Positions 1 through 8,035 of a DNA stretch of 29,102 bases are shown in pieces. Source of the DNA: Nitrospirota bacterium (GTDB lineage Bacteria; Nitrospirota; Thermodesulfovibrionia; Thermodesulfovibrionales; JdFR-88); assembly GCA_021812785.1 (NCBI GenBank), contig JAKAMR010000023.1, positions 1 through 29,102 on the forward strand, in the 5' to 3' direction. The translations under genes and the position numbers were made by a program. The stretch's first letter is position 1. Each line of letters opens with the position of its first letter. The notes under the pieces are model-generated. The model saw only the letters and a list, made by a program, of their open reading frames with translations. It did no database searches and had not been told where the DNA came from.

Positions 1-1019
1 TCCTTAAAAAGAACCGGGAGCTGCAAAACGCCCTGTTCAACAAATTGGGGATCGAAGGGATAGTCGGCAATACAAAGGCGGTCAGGGAGGTCGTTGGCCT
101 TGTGAAAAAGGTCAATGACAGCCCGGTCACCGTCCTTGTGCTCGGGGAGTCTGGAACGGGCAAGGAACTTGTGGCAAGGGCCATCCACTACAGCGGCACA
201 AGGAGCACCAAACCTTTCACTGCCATCAACTGCGCGTCGATACCGGAGGCCCTTCTTGAAAGCGAGCTTTTCGGGTATGAACCGGGGGCGTTCACAGGGG
301 CCAATACCAGGCGGGCGGGGCTTTTCGAGGCCTCAAACGGCGGCACCGTCTTTCTGGACGAGATAGGCGATCTCCCGCCGGCAACTCAGTCCAAGATCCT
401 CCGGGTGCTCCAGGAAAAGGAGTTGAGAAGGCTGGGCGGACGGGACACGATAAAGGTGAACGTCAAGATAATCGCCGCCACCAACAAGGACCTTGAAAAA
501 GAAATCAAAAACGGGCGGTTCAGGGAAGACCTCTATTACAGGCTCCGTGTGGTCACAATAGAGCTGCCCCCTCTCAGGGAACGCAAGGAGGACATAACGG
601 CCCTTGCGGCCTACTTCCTCGAAAAATACAACAAGGAGTTCGGGAGGAGGATAAAAAAGATAAACGACTCGGTGCTGAAGGCCTTTAGCGACTACCACTG
701 GCCTGGAAATATAAGGCAACTCGAGGCCGTTATCGAAAGAGCCGTGCTCATATGCGACACGGACACAATAATGCTCTCAGACATCAAAGGTGAACTGAGG
801 GGTCCCAGGATCGATGGGGCGATGGACATCGAGATCCCCGACGAGGGCCTTGTTTTCTATGAGCTGGAAAAAGAGCTCCTCAAAAAGGCAATGGCCAAAG
901 CCGGAGGGGTCGCCGCCAGGGCCGCAAAGCTCCTTGGAATGAGCTATAAGACCTTTTGGTACAGATGGGAGAAGCTTTCGGAAGAAAATTTATCCCCAAA
1001 AGAGGAAGACGTTCCCTAA
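1..1019 (+). CDS. Sigma-54-dependent transcriptional activator, Fis family (5' end outside window)
   Basis: Bacterial enhancer-binding protein: an AAA+ ATPase that remodels sigma-54 RNA polymerase at -24/-12 promoters. The frame is open to the left edge, so the first codon and any N-terminal receiver or sensor domain are missing; the first full codon is at position 3, and the TTG at 45 is not a credible start. Visible motifs: Walker A GESGTGKE (about nt 144-167), the sigma-54 contact loop GAFTGA (285-302), Walker B TVFLDEIG (about 345-368), and the sensor/arginine region RFREDLYYRL. A C-terminal Fis-type helix-turn-helix lies at about nt 880-990 (AARAAKLLGMSYKTFWYRW). A sigma-54-like promoter lies about 100 bp downstream, before the next gene. 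The family is certain; the signal it senses cannot be told from this part. Confidence 0.95.
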   Translation, partial: LKKNRELQNALFNKLGIEGIVGNTKAVREVVGLVKKVNDSPVTVLVLGESGTGKELVARAIHYSGTRSTKPFTAINCASIPEALLESELFGYEPGAFTGANTRRAGLFEASNGGTVFLDEIGDLPPATQSKILRVLQEKELRRLGGRDTIKVNVKIIAATNKDLEKEIKNGRFREDLYYRLRVVTIELPPLRERKEDITALAAYFLEKYNKEFGRRIKKINDSVLKAFSDYHWPGNIRQLEAVIERAVLICDTDTIMLSDIKGELRGPRIDGAMDIEIPDEGLVFYELEKELLKKAMAKAGGVAARAAKLLGMSYKTFWYRWEKLSEENLSPKEEDVP

Positions 1020-1123
1020 AAAGGGATATCTTTGCCTGTCTTCCCATTTAAAGTTTTTTTGCTATCCTTATAAAAAGAGCAAAATCCCCTGTATTTCCAG
1101 CCAAGACCCCGACAATATTCGCC

Positions 1124-1140
1124 CTGGCATAATTCTTGTA
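1124..1140 (+). promoter_or_regulatory. Putative sigma-54 (-24/-12) promoter
   Basis: CTGGCA, six bases, then TTGTA. The -24 GG and the -12 GT are separated by 10 bp, as sigma-54 requires. The -24 element is perfect; the -12 element has T in place of the usual C. A 10-bp inverted repeat (TTCCAGCCAA at 1095-1104, TTGGCTGGAA at 1148-1157) brackets it. It would give a leader of about 40 nt before the ATG at 1191. Confidence 0.4.
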
Positions 1141-1190
1141 TTATCCTTTGGCTGGAATAAAAAAAACAAGAGGAAAGGAGGTGAAACACA

Positions 1191-1649
1191 ATGAAGAAAG
1201 TTTTATCGCTGATATTAGCAGTTGCTTTCGCTTTCTCTCTGGCGGGCGCAGCTATGGCGGCGGATGCAACCACTTCCACCGCAACGGCTCCCAAGACCAA
1301 GAAAGTGATGAAGCACAAGAAAGCGGCCAAAAAGAAAATCGCCAGGCTTAAATACGTCTACGGCGAGGTTACCGCTGTTGATGCAACCGCGGGGACCCTT
1401 ACGGTAAAGGGCAAGAAGGGTGAAGTTTCCCTTGACACCACCAGCAAGACCATGATCAGGCAGGGCAGGAAGAAGATCACCCTCGCCGATATCAAGGCTG
1501 GCGACAAGGTGTCGGCCAGGTATTCAGAGGTCAAAGGCAAGGACGTTGCAAAGAGCATCTACATGAGGCCCGTTGCAGCGAAGAAAGCCAAGAAGGCCAA
1601 GAAAGCCAAAAAGGCGACAAAGAAAGAAGCGGCGCCTGCTTCAAAATAA
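1191..1649 (+). CDS. Exported lysine-rich protein with DUF5666-like domain
   Basis: 152 aa. The start is fixed by a strong Shine-Dalgarno (AGGAGGTG, about 1177-1184). Residues 1-23 form a Sec signal peptide (hydrophobic core after MKK, AMA|AD cleavage). A basic stretch, residues 35-53, precedes a domain of about 65 residues (YGEVTAVDATAGTLTVKG ... ITLADIKAGDKVSARY) that matches the style of the small DUF5666 beta-barrel domain. The last 25 residues are a KKA-repeat tail (1576-1630) like the C-termini of histone H1-like proteins, unusual for an exported protein. It is monocistronic: a sigma-54-like promoter lies upstream and a strong terminator follows. The function is unknown; binding of polyanions or metals at the envelope is only a guess. 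Confidence 0.85.
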   Translation: MKKVLSLILAVAFAFSLAGAAMAADATTSTATAPKTKKVMKHKKAAKKKIARLKYVYGEVTAVDATAGTLTVKGKKGEVSLDTTSKTMIRQGRKKITLADIKAGDKVSARYSEVKGKDVAKSIYMRPVAAKKAKKAKKAKKATKKEAAPASK

Positions 1650-1674
1650 TCAAGCATCAAAATGCCTTAAAAAT

Positions 1675-1714
1675 AAAAAGGAGGCCTTTTTAAAAAAAGG
1701 CCTCCTTTTTATTT
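1675..1714 (+). terminator. Rho-independent terminator
   Basis: A long near-perfect inverted repeat around the core AAGGAGGCCTTTTT / AAAAAGGCCTCCTT ends in a T run, 25 bp after the stop of the lysine-rich protein. The stem is symmetrical, so it could also stop transcription from the right. Confidence 0.9.
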
Positions 1715-1777
1715 GCACCTTTCTCTTTACCGGAAAGGTTACTTGACCGCTTCTACCCTCGTTGATATTATTTTTTC

Positions 1778-2299
1778 ATGGCCAGAAAAAAGAGTGGCAG
1801 GCCGGTTATTTCCCTTTGCCTTCTCTTGTCCGCCCTTTCGGTTTTAATCCCCGGCCGGTCAACATTCCGGCATGCGGGCGTTTGGGCCCCGTTGCTCACT
1901 GTTCTGCTTGCCTCCGGGCAGGTCTATGCCCTGACCTCGCGCGACATTATCAGGCTCAAAAAGTCCGCGGTCCCGGAAAATCTGATCACCTTGATGCTGG
2001 AAACCGGATACGAAAACGCGGACGAGGTGATCTCACTTGAAAAAGCAGGCATCGGGGCGGCGGCCATTCAGGCCTTCGTCCTGGCAAACGGCAGGGAAAA
2101 TAAAAAAGGCAATATCGTTTATTCCACGAAGGGACTTGAGGACCAGCCCCCCTGCGGCGGGGAAAACACCTTTGCTCCCTACTGGCGGGACATGCTGCCG
2201 GACACAAAACTCTTCATTGTCCCAAACGGGAAATGGACTCAGGGACAGGGTAATGCAGGACGGGGCGGCAGATGGCAAGGCACCTCAGGAGTAAAATAG
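1778..2299 (+). CDS. Hypothetical exported protein
   Basis: 173 aa, not recognised. The N-terminus has two hydrophobic stretches (residues 10-24 and 37-51) ending in a signal-like VYA|LTS site, so the true start may be inside, near the second stretch; the ATG at 1778 has no clear Shine-Dalgarno. After the signal comes a helical segment, LTSRDIIRLKKSAVPENLI, of the kind found in exported proteins of Gram-negative bacteria. The region after residue 105 is Gly/Asn/Gln-rich and low in complexity. It converges with the gene at 2307 (7 bp between stops). Coding use resembles its neighbours. Confidence 0.6.
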   Translation: MARKKSGRPVISLCLLLSALSVLIPGRSTFRHAGVWAPLLTVLLASGQVYALTSRDIIRLKKSAVPENLITLMLETGYENADEVISLEKAGIGAAAIQAFVLANGRENKKGNIVYSTKGLEDQPPCGGENTFAPYWRDMLPDTKLFIVPNGKWTQGQGNAGRGGRWQGTSGVK

Positions 2300-2306
2300 A
2301 AAAACC

Positions 2307-2645
2307 TCAGGCGATCCAGAATCTCCGTACCGCAAATATTGCCATGGCCAGCAGGAAGTAAAGCGCGACGCCTAAGAAAAGCGAAGGGACAAAACCCATC
2401 CTTGGGGTAAGAAATATCACGGAAAATATATAGGCAAACCACGGAACCAGCATGACGACAAGCCCCAAGGCATAGGGCACCACCGCTTTCGGCCCTGATT
2501 CCAGGTAAATGGTAACAAAAGTAAGGACGGTTATCGTAGGCATATTCGCGATGAAGGCCGCCAAAAGCCCCCTGGCGTGCCCCGCCAGATATGTTACCGA
2601 GCTTACGACTATACCACCTACCATAAAATAAAAAAAATATTTCAT
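2307..2645 (-). CDS. Small integral membrane protein, DUF3147/GlpM-like
   Basis: 112 aa, almost entirely hydrophobic, with about four membrane helices (residues 3-22, 28-48, 56-79, 86-107). Length, helix count and the pattern of an N-terminal GG...S segment followed by LLAAFIANMPTIT resemble the DUF3147/GlpM-type inner-membrane family. Its start lies 28 bp downstream of the nadB stop on the same strand, so it may be the last gene of that operon. No Shine-Dalgarno is visible. The function is unknown. Confidence 0.7.
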   Translation of the reverse strand: MKYFFYFMVGGIVVSSVTYLAGHARGLLAAFIANMPTITVLTFVTIYLESGPKAVVPYALGLVVMLVPWFAYIFSVIFLTPRMGFVPSLFLGVALYFLLAMAIFAVRRFWIA

Positions 2646-2673
2646 TGGAATAACGGGGTCTTTGTCTTTTTGT

Positions 2674-4260
2674 TTATTTCTCTTCCGGTCCCTGACAATC
2701 GGACCGATCCTTGGCGAAGGAGATATGCCGCCGCCAATCCCCTTCCTTCTGCGGGTGGTCCGAGCGGAAATGCGCCCCTACGCTGTTTTTTCTCAAACGG
2801 GCGGCGCGCACGATGAGGGCGGCGATCTCTATCATGTTCTTAAGCTCGATCTCCCGCCTGGAGAGGAACGTCTTTTCCGTGATGTACCGCCATTTCTCTA
2901 TTTTTTCAGCGGCTGCGACAAGAGAATCCTCATTCCTCAAGATGCCCGCGTTTTGCCACATGAGCCTCCTTAGATCGCCCCTTATCTCGTCATGGGCCGG
3001 AATGGAATGGGGCGGCGAGGGGGAGAAAAGGAAGGTTTTTTCCATTTCTGAAACTTCCGTGGCAGGCATCGCTTTTTCCACCGCGGACTGGCCGGCCCGT
3101 TTGCCGTAGACCAATCCTTCCAGAAGGCTGTTGCTGGCAAGCCTGTTTGCGCCATGCACGCCGGTGCAGGCCGCTTCTCCGGCGGCGAAAAGTCCCTTTA
3201 TGTTCGTTTGGCCCGTGATGTCCGTCCTGACCCCTCCCATCATGTAATGGGCCGCAGGACAAACCGGTATCGGCTGCGCTGTGATGTCGAACCCATATCT
3301 GAGGCAGGTTGAAAAAACGCGCGGGAAGCGCCTTTTCACAAAGTCCGGCCCCATATGCCGCAGGTCCAGGTAGACATGCTCGGCCCCGGTGCGGCCCATC
3401 TCCGTGAATATCGCCCTGGACACTACGTCCCTAGGGGCCAGTTCCATTTCCTGATGGTAGCGGGACATGAAAGGCTCCATCCTGATATTAAGGAGCTTGC
3501 CACCCTCGCCGCGCAGGGCCTCCGTGAGCAGGAAATGTGGCGCGGACTGTAGATAAAGGCTCGTCGGATGGAACTGCACGAACTCCATGTCTTCCAGGAC
3601 CGCGCCAGCCCGGTAGGCAACGGCATACCCGTCTCCCGTTGCCACCTGCGGATTCGTGGTTATGGAATAGACCTGGCCAAGCCCACCCGTCGCAAGCACC
3701 GTTGCCCTGGCGAAGATCGCCATGGGCCGTCTTTCAGAGACGACGACGGCGCCGTAGCAGACCCCGTCCCTTACTATCAGGTCCGAGGCAAGGGTAAAAG
3801 GGAGCCGCCTTATGGAGGGGATGGTCCTTACCTTGTCAATGAGCACGCGCTCAAGCTCCTTGCCCGTGGAGTCCCCGCCTGCATGCAGTATCCTTTTTCT
3901 CGAATGAGCGGCCTCAAGACCGAAGGCGAGCTTCTGTTTCTTTGCGCCCTCCTTGTCAAACTCCGCCCCCCAGGAGATCAGCTCCAGGATGCGTTCCGGG
4001 CCTTCTTCCACAAGGACCTTCACCGCATCTTCGCGGCACAGGCCGTCTCCGGCCCTAAGAGTGTCCTCGTAATGAATCCCCACCTCGTCTTCATCGCTTA
4101 AAGCCACGGCTATTCCGCCCTGTGCGTACTCGGTGCTGCTTTCGGTCGGGACATCCTTGGTTATGACCGTCACCCTGCCCGCCGGAGATAACTCTATGGC
4201 AGCCCTCAGGCCCGCTACCCCGCTTCCTATGACCAGAAAATCCGTCTGCTCCCTGTTCAT
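2674..4260 (-). CDS. nadB: L-aspartate oxidase
   Basis: 528 aa, full length. It oxidises L-aspartate to iminoaspartate, the first step of de novo NAD synthesis (NadA and NadC are not in the window). The N-terminal FAD dinucleotide motif GSGVAGLRAAIEL is at residues 12-24. Active-site segments typical of NadB are present: TEYAQGGIA, QFHPTSLY, LAPRDVVSRAIF (catalytic Arg), CPAAHYMMGGV (catalytic His), and GEAACTGVHGANRLASNSLLE. The C-terminal helical domain runs from about residue 420. These NadB-specific motifs separate it from SdhA/FrdA. A Shine-Dalgarno (GGAAGGTGG) supports the ATG at 4260. It lies 78 bp after the ThDP enzyme gene; that gap holds three 19-bp degenerate repeats. Confidence 0.96.
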   Translation of the reverse strand: MNREQTDFLVIGSGVAGLRAAIELSPAGRVTVITKDVPTESSTEYAQGGIAVALSDEDEVGIHYEDTLRAGDGLCREDAVKVLVEEGPERILELISWGAEFDKEGAKKQKLAFGLEAAHSRKRILHAGGDSTGKELERVLIDKVRTIPSIRRLPFTLASDLIVRDGVCYGAVVVSERRPMAIFARATVLATGGLGQVYSITTNPQVATGDGYAVAYRAGAVLEDMEFVQFHPTSLYLQSAPHFLLTEALRGEGGKLLNIRMEPFMSRYHQEMELAPRDVVSRAIFTEMGRTGAEHVYLDLRHMGPDFVKRRFPRVFSTCLRYGFDITAQPIPVCPAAHYMMGGVRTDITGQTNIKGLFAAGEAACTGVHGANRLASNSLLEGLVYGKRAGQSAVEKAMPATEVSEMEKTFLFSPSPPHSIPAHDEIRGDLRRLMWQNAGILRNEDSLVAAAEKIEKWRYITEKTFLSRREIELKNMIEIAALIVRAARLRKNSVGAHFRSDHPQKEGDWRRHISFAKDRSDCQGPEEK

Positions 4261-4282
4261 TCCACCTTCCGATCCTGCCCTT

Positions 4283-4339
4283 TAATAGAACATTCCTCTC
4301 TTAACAGGACATCTCTGCATTAGCAGGACGTACTGCCTT
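4283..4339. repeat. Three imperfect 19-bp tandem repeats
   Basis: Copies at 4283-4301, 4302-4320 and 4321-4339 share TAAYAGRACAT-like left halves (TAATAGAACAT, TAACAGGACAT, TAGCAGGACGT) at exact 19-bp spacing. They fill most of the gap between the ThDP enzyme stop and nadB. Confidence 0.55.
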
Positions 4340-5982
4340 CACATGGGACATATGATCTCTCCCATCATCCCGGCCAGCTTCATGTTCTCACCATAATCCA
4401 CCGGGCAGTCGACAACCGATATGCCCCTGGTCTTCAGGGCGTCCCTGAGCACCGGCCCCAATTCACTTTCCTTTTCCACCCTGTATGCCTTCGCATTGAA
4501 CGATTCGGCCAGTTTCACGAAATCCGGGTTCCCGAACTCCGTAAAAAACTCCTCACCAAACCTGGCCCTTTCCTTCCAACCTATAAGTCCGTACCCTCCA
4601 TCGTTCCATATGATCACGGTAAAGGACAGGCCCAGTCTCGCTGCGGTCTCCAACTCGGACATGGACATAAGAAACCCTCCGTCCCCCACGGCCGCGATGA
4701 CTTTTCTTTCCGGGCACAGCATCTTTGCTGAAATCGCCGACGGGATGGCAAACCCCATTGATGCAAGCCCGTTTGAGATAAGAACGGTGCCGGGGCTCAT
4801 CGCTTCATAGAAGCGAGCTATCCATACCTTGTGCGCGCCAACGTCACTTATAAGTACATCCTTCCTGCCCAGGACATTGCGCATCTCGTTGACAAGCCTG
4901 AGCGGCTTTATGGGCCAGCCGGAAAGCGCAAGCGGCATCCCTTTCCTCTCGATCTCCTTGAGACGCGCAAAAAATGACGGTTCCTTCATGACCTTGCCCG
5001 TTTTTACCCTCAGCAGCTTGGAAAGAGTGCGCCGTATGTCCCCCACAAGCTCGAAACTCTGGTAAGCGGCGTCAGTCTCAGCCGGTGTGGCGCTTATGTG
5101 TATGACGGCTTTTTCTTTTTTGGCCGCGCCTCCCCGCCAGTAACGCGGGCTGAATTCAACGGGGTCGTAACCCACGGTGATGATCAGGTCCGCTTTTTCC
5201 AACCCGCAGGATATGTAATCCTTCTGCTGGAGCCCCACTGTGGACATGAAAAGTTCTTCATCTGAGGGTACCGCTCCCATGGCCATGAAGGTGGTGGCAA
5301 GGGGTATGCTGAATTTCCTCACGAATTTAAGCAGCTCCCTGCTCGCACCAGCTCTTATTACGCCGCCTCCGGCTATGATAATGGGGTTTTGCGCCCCCTC
5401 TATCATCCTGACCGCGTTCTCCACCGCGTCTCCCGGCGGTTCCGGGTAAAGCACGTGAGCCGGGACCATCGGTTCCTGCGCACCCGCTTCCGCCTGGGCA
5501 ACGTCCTCCGGCAGCTCAAGGTGCGTGGGACCCGGTTTTTCGGTCTGCGCCACCCTGAACGCCTTCCTCACTATCTCCGGGACGTTTTTCCCGCCGATGC
5601 TAGCCCCCCATTTGGTCACTGGCTTGTAAATGGAGAAGACATCCACGTACTGGTGGGCCTCCTTGAATGTCTCGGACAGGTTTTTCTGCGCAGTTATCGC
5701 CACAAGAGGCGCGAAATCCAGAAAGGCATCGGCCACTCCCAGCAGCATATTTATGGCTCCCGGCCCCAGGGTGGAAATGCAGACGCCAGGCCTGCCGGAC
5801 AACCTCCCCCACGCCGCCGCCATGAAAGAGGCGCCCCTTTCGTCCCTCGTTACCACGAACTCCAGCGTACCGGACTTCCTTATCGCACGCAGAAGCTCCA
5901 GGTTCTCCTCGCCCGGAACTCCGAAGGCGTGCCGGACCCCTTCGTTCTCAAGACATCTGACAAGCAGCTGGGCTATATTCAT
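4339..5982 (-). CDS. Acetolactate synthase large-subunit-like ThDP enzyme
   Basis: 547 aa, three-domain thiamine-diphosphate enzyme. Pyr domain: residues 1-165, with the catalytic Glu at 48 in TRDERGASFM (the family usually has RHEQ, so His is replaced by Asp) and the STLGPGAINML segment at 70-80. Central domain: about 185-325. PP domain: from about 360, with the ThDP/Mg motif GDGG at 433-436 and NDGG at 460-463. This fits the AHAS/AlsS group, which condense pyruvate to acetolactate, but pyruvate oxidase-like or other decarboxylase activities are hard to exclude from sequence. No small regulatory subunit (IlvN) gene is nearby, and the FAD-site pattern is not diagnostic, so a catabolic AlsS-type role is possible. 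Its ATG overlaps the HAD gene stop (ATGA at 5979-5982), which implies translational coupling. Confidence 0.85.
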   Translation of the reverse strand: MNIAQLLVRCLENEGVRHAFGVPGEENLELLRAIRKSGTLEFVVTRDERGASFMAAAWGRLSGRPGVCISTLGPGAINMLLGVADAFLDFAPLVAITAQKNLSETFKEAHQYVDVFSIYKPVTKWGASIGGKNVPEIVRKAFRVAQTEKPGPTHLELPEDVAQAEAGAQEPMVPAHVLYPEPPGDAVENAVRMIEGAQNPIIIAGGGVIRAGASRELLKFVRKFSIPLATTFMAMGAVPSDEELFMSTVGLQQKDYISCGLEKADLIITVGYDPVEFSPRYWRGGAAKKEKAVIHISATPAETDAAYQSFELVGDIRRTLSKLLRVKTGKVMKEPSFFARLKEIERKGMPLALSGWPIKPLRLVNEMRNVLGRKDVLISDVGAHKVWIARFYEAMSPGTVLISNGLASMGFAIPSAISAKMLCPERKVIAAVGDGGFLMSMSELETAARLGLSFTVIIWNDGGYGLIGWKERARFGEEFFTEFGNPDFVKLAESFNAKAYRVEKESELGPVLRDALKTRGISVVDCPVDYGENMKLAGMMGEIICPM

Positions 5983-6731
5983 TTAAGCGTGTCCAAAAGC
6001 TCCCTGAAATCTTTGATCGACTGGAACCTGCCGCATTTACCTGTCGGAGGGCTGCTTGTCCTCACCCTTCCCTTTACTTCCCTCGATGCGGGTTTTTCCT
6101 TTAGCAGCAGATATTTTATCCCGAATTGCGCCGCAGTTGCCAGGACGCTCTCCGTATCATCGATAAAAAGGGATCCCTCCTTTTTAAAACCGGTCAGGTC
6201 CTGTGCTTTTTCCCAGAACCTGATGTCCTCCTTGGGATAGCCCATGCCGTATGAGGCCACGATATGGTCAAAATATTTGGCGAGCCCCGTTTTTTTAAAT
6301 TTTATCTCTATAGCCTTGTAATGCGCGTTGGTGAAGAGATAGACCTTTTTCCCTCTGCTTCTTAAAGTCTCCAGAAATTCCTCAACATGAGGGTGCACCT
6401 CTATCAGGTGTTTTATCTGCTCCTTGAGAGCGGGTATATCCAGCCCGAGTTGGCCCGACCAGAAGTCCAGGTCCGTCCAATTAAGGGTGGCCTCATGGCT
6501 ACGGTACATCTCCAGGAGCTCTTCCTTCGCCCGTCCGAATGTCACGTTATGGGCCTCGGCGTATCTTTCCGGCACGAGATGCTCCCAGAAATAATCATCA
6601 AAGTACTTGTCCAGAAGCGTGCCGTCCAGGTCAAGGAGCACAAAATCTATCTGTCCGAAAGGGATTTTCACCTTTACCTGTTTTGTCTTTTTTGCCTTTT
6701 CTGCCGAATTTTGCTTTTGCTTTTTCTCCAT
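5979..6731 (-). CDS. yrfG: HAD hydrolase, YrfG-like GMP/IMP nucleotidase
   Basis: 250 aa. The protein follows E. coli YrfG closely: motif I LLDLDGTLLD (nucleophile D34, acid D36), the diagnostic cap stretch FDDYFWEHLVPE, LNWTDLDFWSGQLGLDI, motif II LFTNAH, GYPKEDIRFW (motif III Lys), and motif IV LFIDDTESVLATAAQFGI. YrfG dephosphorylates purine 5'-monophosphates such as GMP and IMP; that substrate is inferred from homology. A lysine-rich extension (residues 1-23) before the fold is unusual and comes from a purine-rich DNA tract. The stop overlaps the downstream ThDP gene start by 4 bp, and the start is 9 bp from the upstream dehydrogenase stop, so this is an operon. Confidence 0.88.
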   Translation of the reverse strand: MEKKQKQNSAEKAKKTKQVKVKIPFGQIDFVLLDLDGTLLDKYFDDYFWEHLVPERYAEAHNVTFGRAKEELLEMYRSHEATLNWTDLDFWSGQLGLDIPALKEQIKHLIEVHPHVEEFLETLRSRGKKVYLFTNAHYKAIEIKFKKTGLAKYFDHIVASYGMGYPKEDIRFWEKAQDLTGFKKEGSLFIDDTESVLATAAQFGIKYLLLKEKPASREVKGRVRTSSPPTGKCGRFQSIKDFRELLDTLK

Positions 6732-6740
6732 TTTTTCCCG

Positions 6741-7769
6741 TCAGGGAGTAAGTATTATCTTTCCGAAGTGGGCGCTCTTTTCCATCTTCATGTGCGCGCT
6801 GGCCGCCTCTTTAAGCGGGAAGACCTCATCTATCACAGGTTTAAGCTTCCCTTCCGCCACAAGCGCCGCCACCTTAAGCAGTTCCGCCCTGGTACCGAGA
6901 AAGGAGCCCCGGACATCCAGTTGCCGGGTAAACAGGTGCCTCAGGTCCAGCGTGGCCTCAGGTCCGGTCGTGGCGCCGCAAATGGCAAGCTTGCCCCCTT
7001 TTTTCAAAGAGGCCAGGGACTTGCCCAGGGTGGCCGGCCCGACATGCTCAAAGACCATGTCCACTCCGTCTCCGGCGGTAAAATCCATGACCCTTTTGTG
7101 AATGTCCTCCGTTTTGTGGTCTATAACATGATCGGCCCCCAGGTCCAACAGCCTGGCCGTTTTTTCCTTCCCCCCGGCAGTCGCGATGACCCTGGCCCCA
7201 AAAAGCTTTGCTATCTGGATGGCGGCCACCCCTATGCCGCTTCCGCCGGCTATTATAAGAACGCTTTGGCCACCCCTCAGATCCCCCCTGTTTGCAAGCA
7301 TATGCCATGCGGTCAGGAAAGTAAGAGGGAAAGCGGCACCTTCTTCGAAACTCACGTGCGCCGGCAGGGGTATAAGGTTGTCCTCGCTCACCTTGGCGTA
7401 CTCGGCATAGCCGCCCCAGGTGGAGGCACCTATAAGACCCATATGGCGGCAGATATTATTGTCTCCCTCCAGGCAATGGTCGCATTTAAGGCACCTGATC
7501 CCAGGGTCTACCGCAACCCTGTCGCCAGGCTTGAAGTTTTTGACATCAGGGGAGACCTCGAAGACCTCTCCGGAAAAATCGCTGCCGATGATGTGGGGAT
7601 ATTTGGCGCCGTAAGCGCCAAGACCGGACCTTATCCAGATGTCGAGGTGGTTCACCGCTGCCGCTTTCACCTTCACAAGCACTTCGCCGCGATGAGGGAC
7701 AGGCCGGTCCATCTGTTCATATTTAAGGACGCCAGGGCCGCCAGGCTCTCTAAGGACGATCGCATTCAT
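6741..7769 (-). CDS. Zinc-lobe alcohol dehydrogenase/quinone reductase family (MDR) oxidoreductase
   Basis: 342 aa, medium-chain dehydrogenase/reductase. N-terminal GroES-like domain: residues 1-140. Rossmann domain: about 145-300, with the NAD(P) loop IAGGSGIGVAAIQIAK. Four cysteines of the structural zinc lobe are present (C93, C96, C99, C107). The position usually holding the catalytic zinc Cys reads AVNHLD (Asn) and the usual GHE is GSD, so the catalytic zinc is probably absent, as in quinone-oxidoreductase-type members. Substrate unknown. A strong Shine-Dalgarno (AAGGAGGG) supports the ATG at 7769. It leads the YrfG/ThDP/nadB run. Confidence 0.9.
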   Translation of the reverse strand: MNAIVLREPGGPGVLKYEQMDRPVPHRGEVLVKVKAAAVNHLDIWIRSGLGAYGAKYPHIIGSDFSGEVFEVSPDVKNFKPGDRVAVDPGIRCLKCDHCLEGDNNICRHMGLIGASTWGGYAEYAKVSEDNLIPLPAHVSFEEGAAFPLTFLTAWHMLANRGDLRGGQSVLIIAGGSGIGVAAIQIAKLFGARVIATAGGKEKTARLLDLGADHVIDHKTEDIHKRVMDFTAGDGVDMVFEHVGPATLGKSLASLKKGGKLAICGATTGPEATLDLRHLFTRQLDVRGSFLGTRAELLKVAALVAEGKLKPVIDEVFPLKEAASAHMKMEKSAHFGKIILTP

Positions 7770-8035
7770 TATGAAACCCTCCTTGAAGAAATTTTTCGAT
7801 TTGTTCTGATTCGATGGTCTGTTTTTGTTTTTCCCGTCTTTTTTGTTTTGTTCTTTTTGTTTTTTTATTGAGCGGCTTTCCGTGAGAACCTATCTTTCCC
7901 CGTTGAACGGCAAGGCAAAAAGACTAAAAGACAATAAAAAGAAAAAGAGGAAAAAAATAAAAAAAGAAAAGAAAAACTGGTTCGTATTTACAATCTTACT
8001 AAAATTGCGTTCTGCCCGCTAAAAAAACCTAAAAA
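7770..8035. other. Intergenic region with paired U-rich and A-rich tracts
   Basis: On the plus strand a T-rich tract (about 7818-7871) is followed, after about 45 bp of normal sequence, by an A/G-rich tract (about 7916-7977). The transcript of either strand could pair the two into a long imperfect A-U stem. No recognisable riboswitch and no clean GC stem plus U-run terminator was seen. The Shine-Dalgarno of the 6741-7769 gene lies at about 7775-7785. Confidence 0.4.

Noticed and set aside
6387..7871. 494-codon plus-strand ORF across the dehydrogenase and YrfG genes
   Set aside because: No domains; both minus-strand genes under it have full family motifs.
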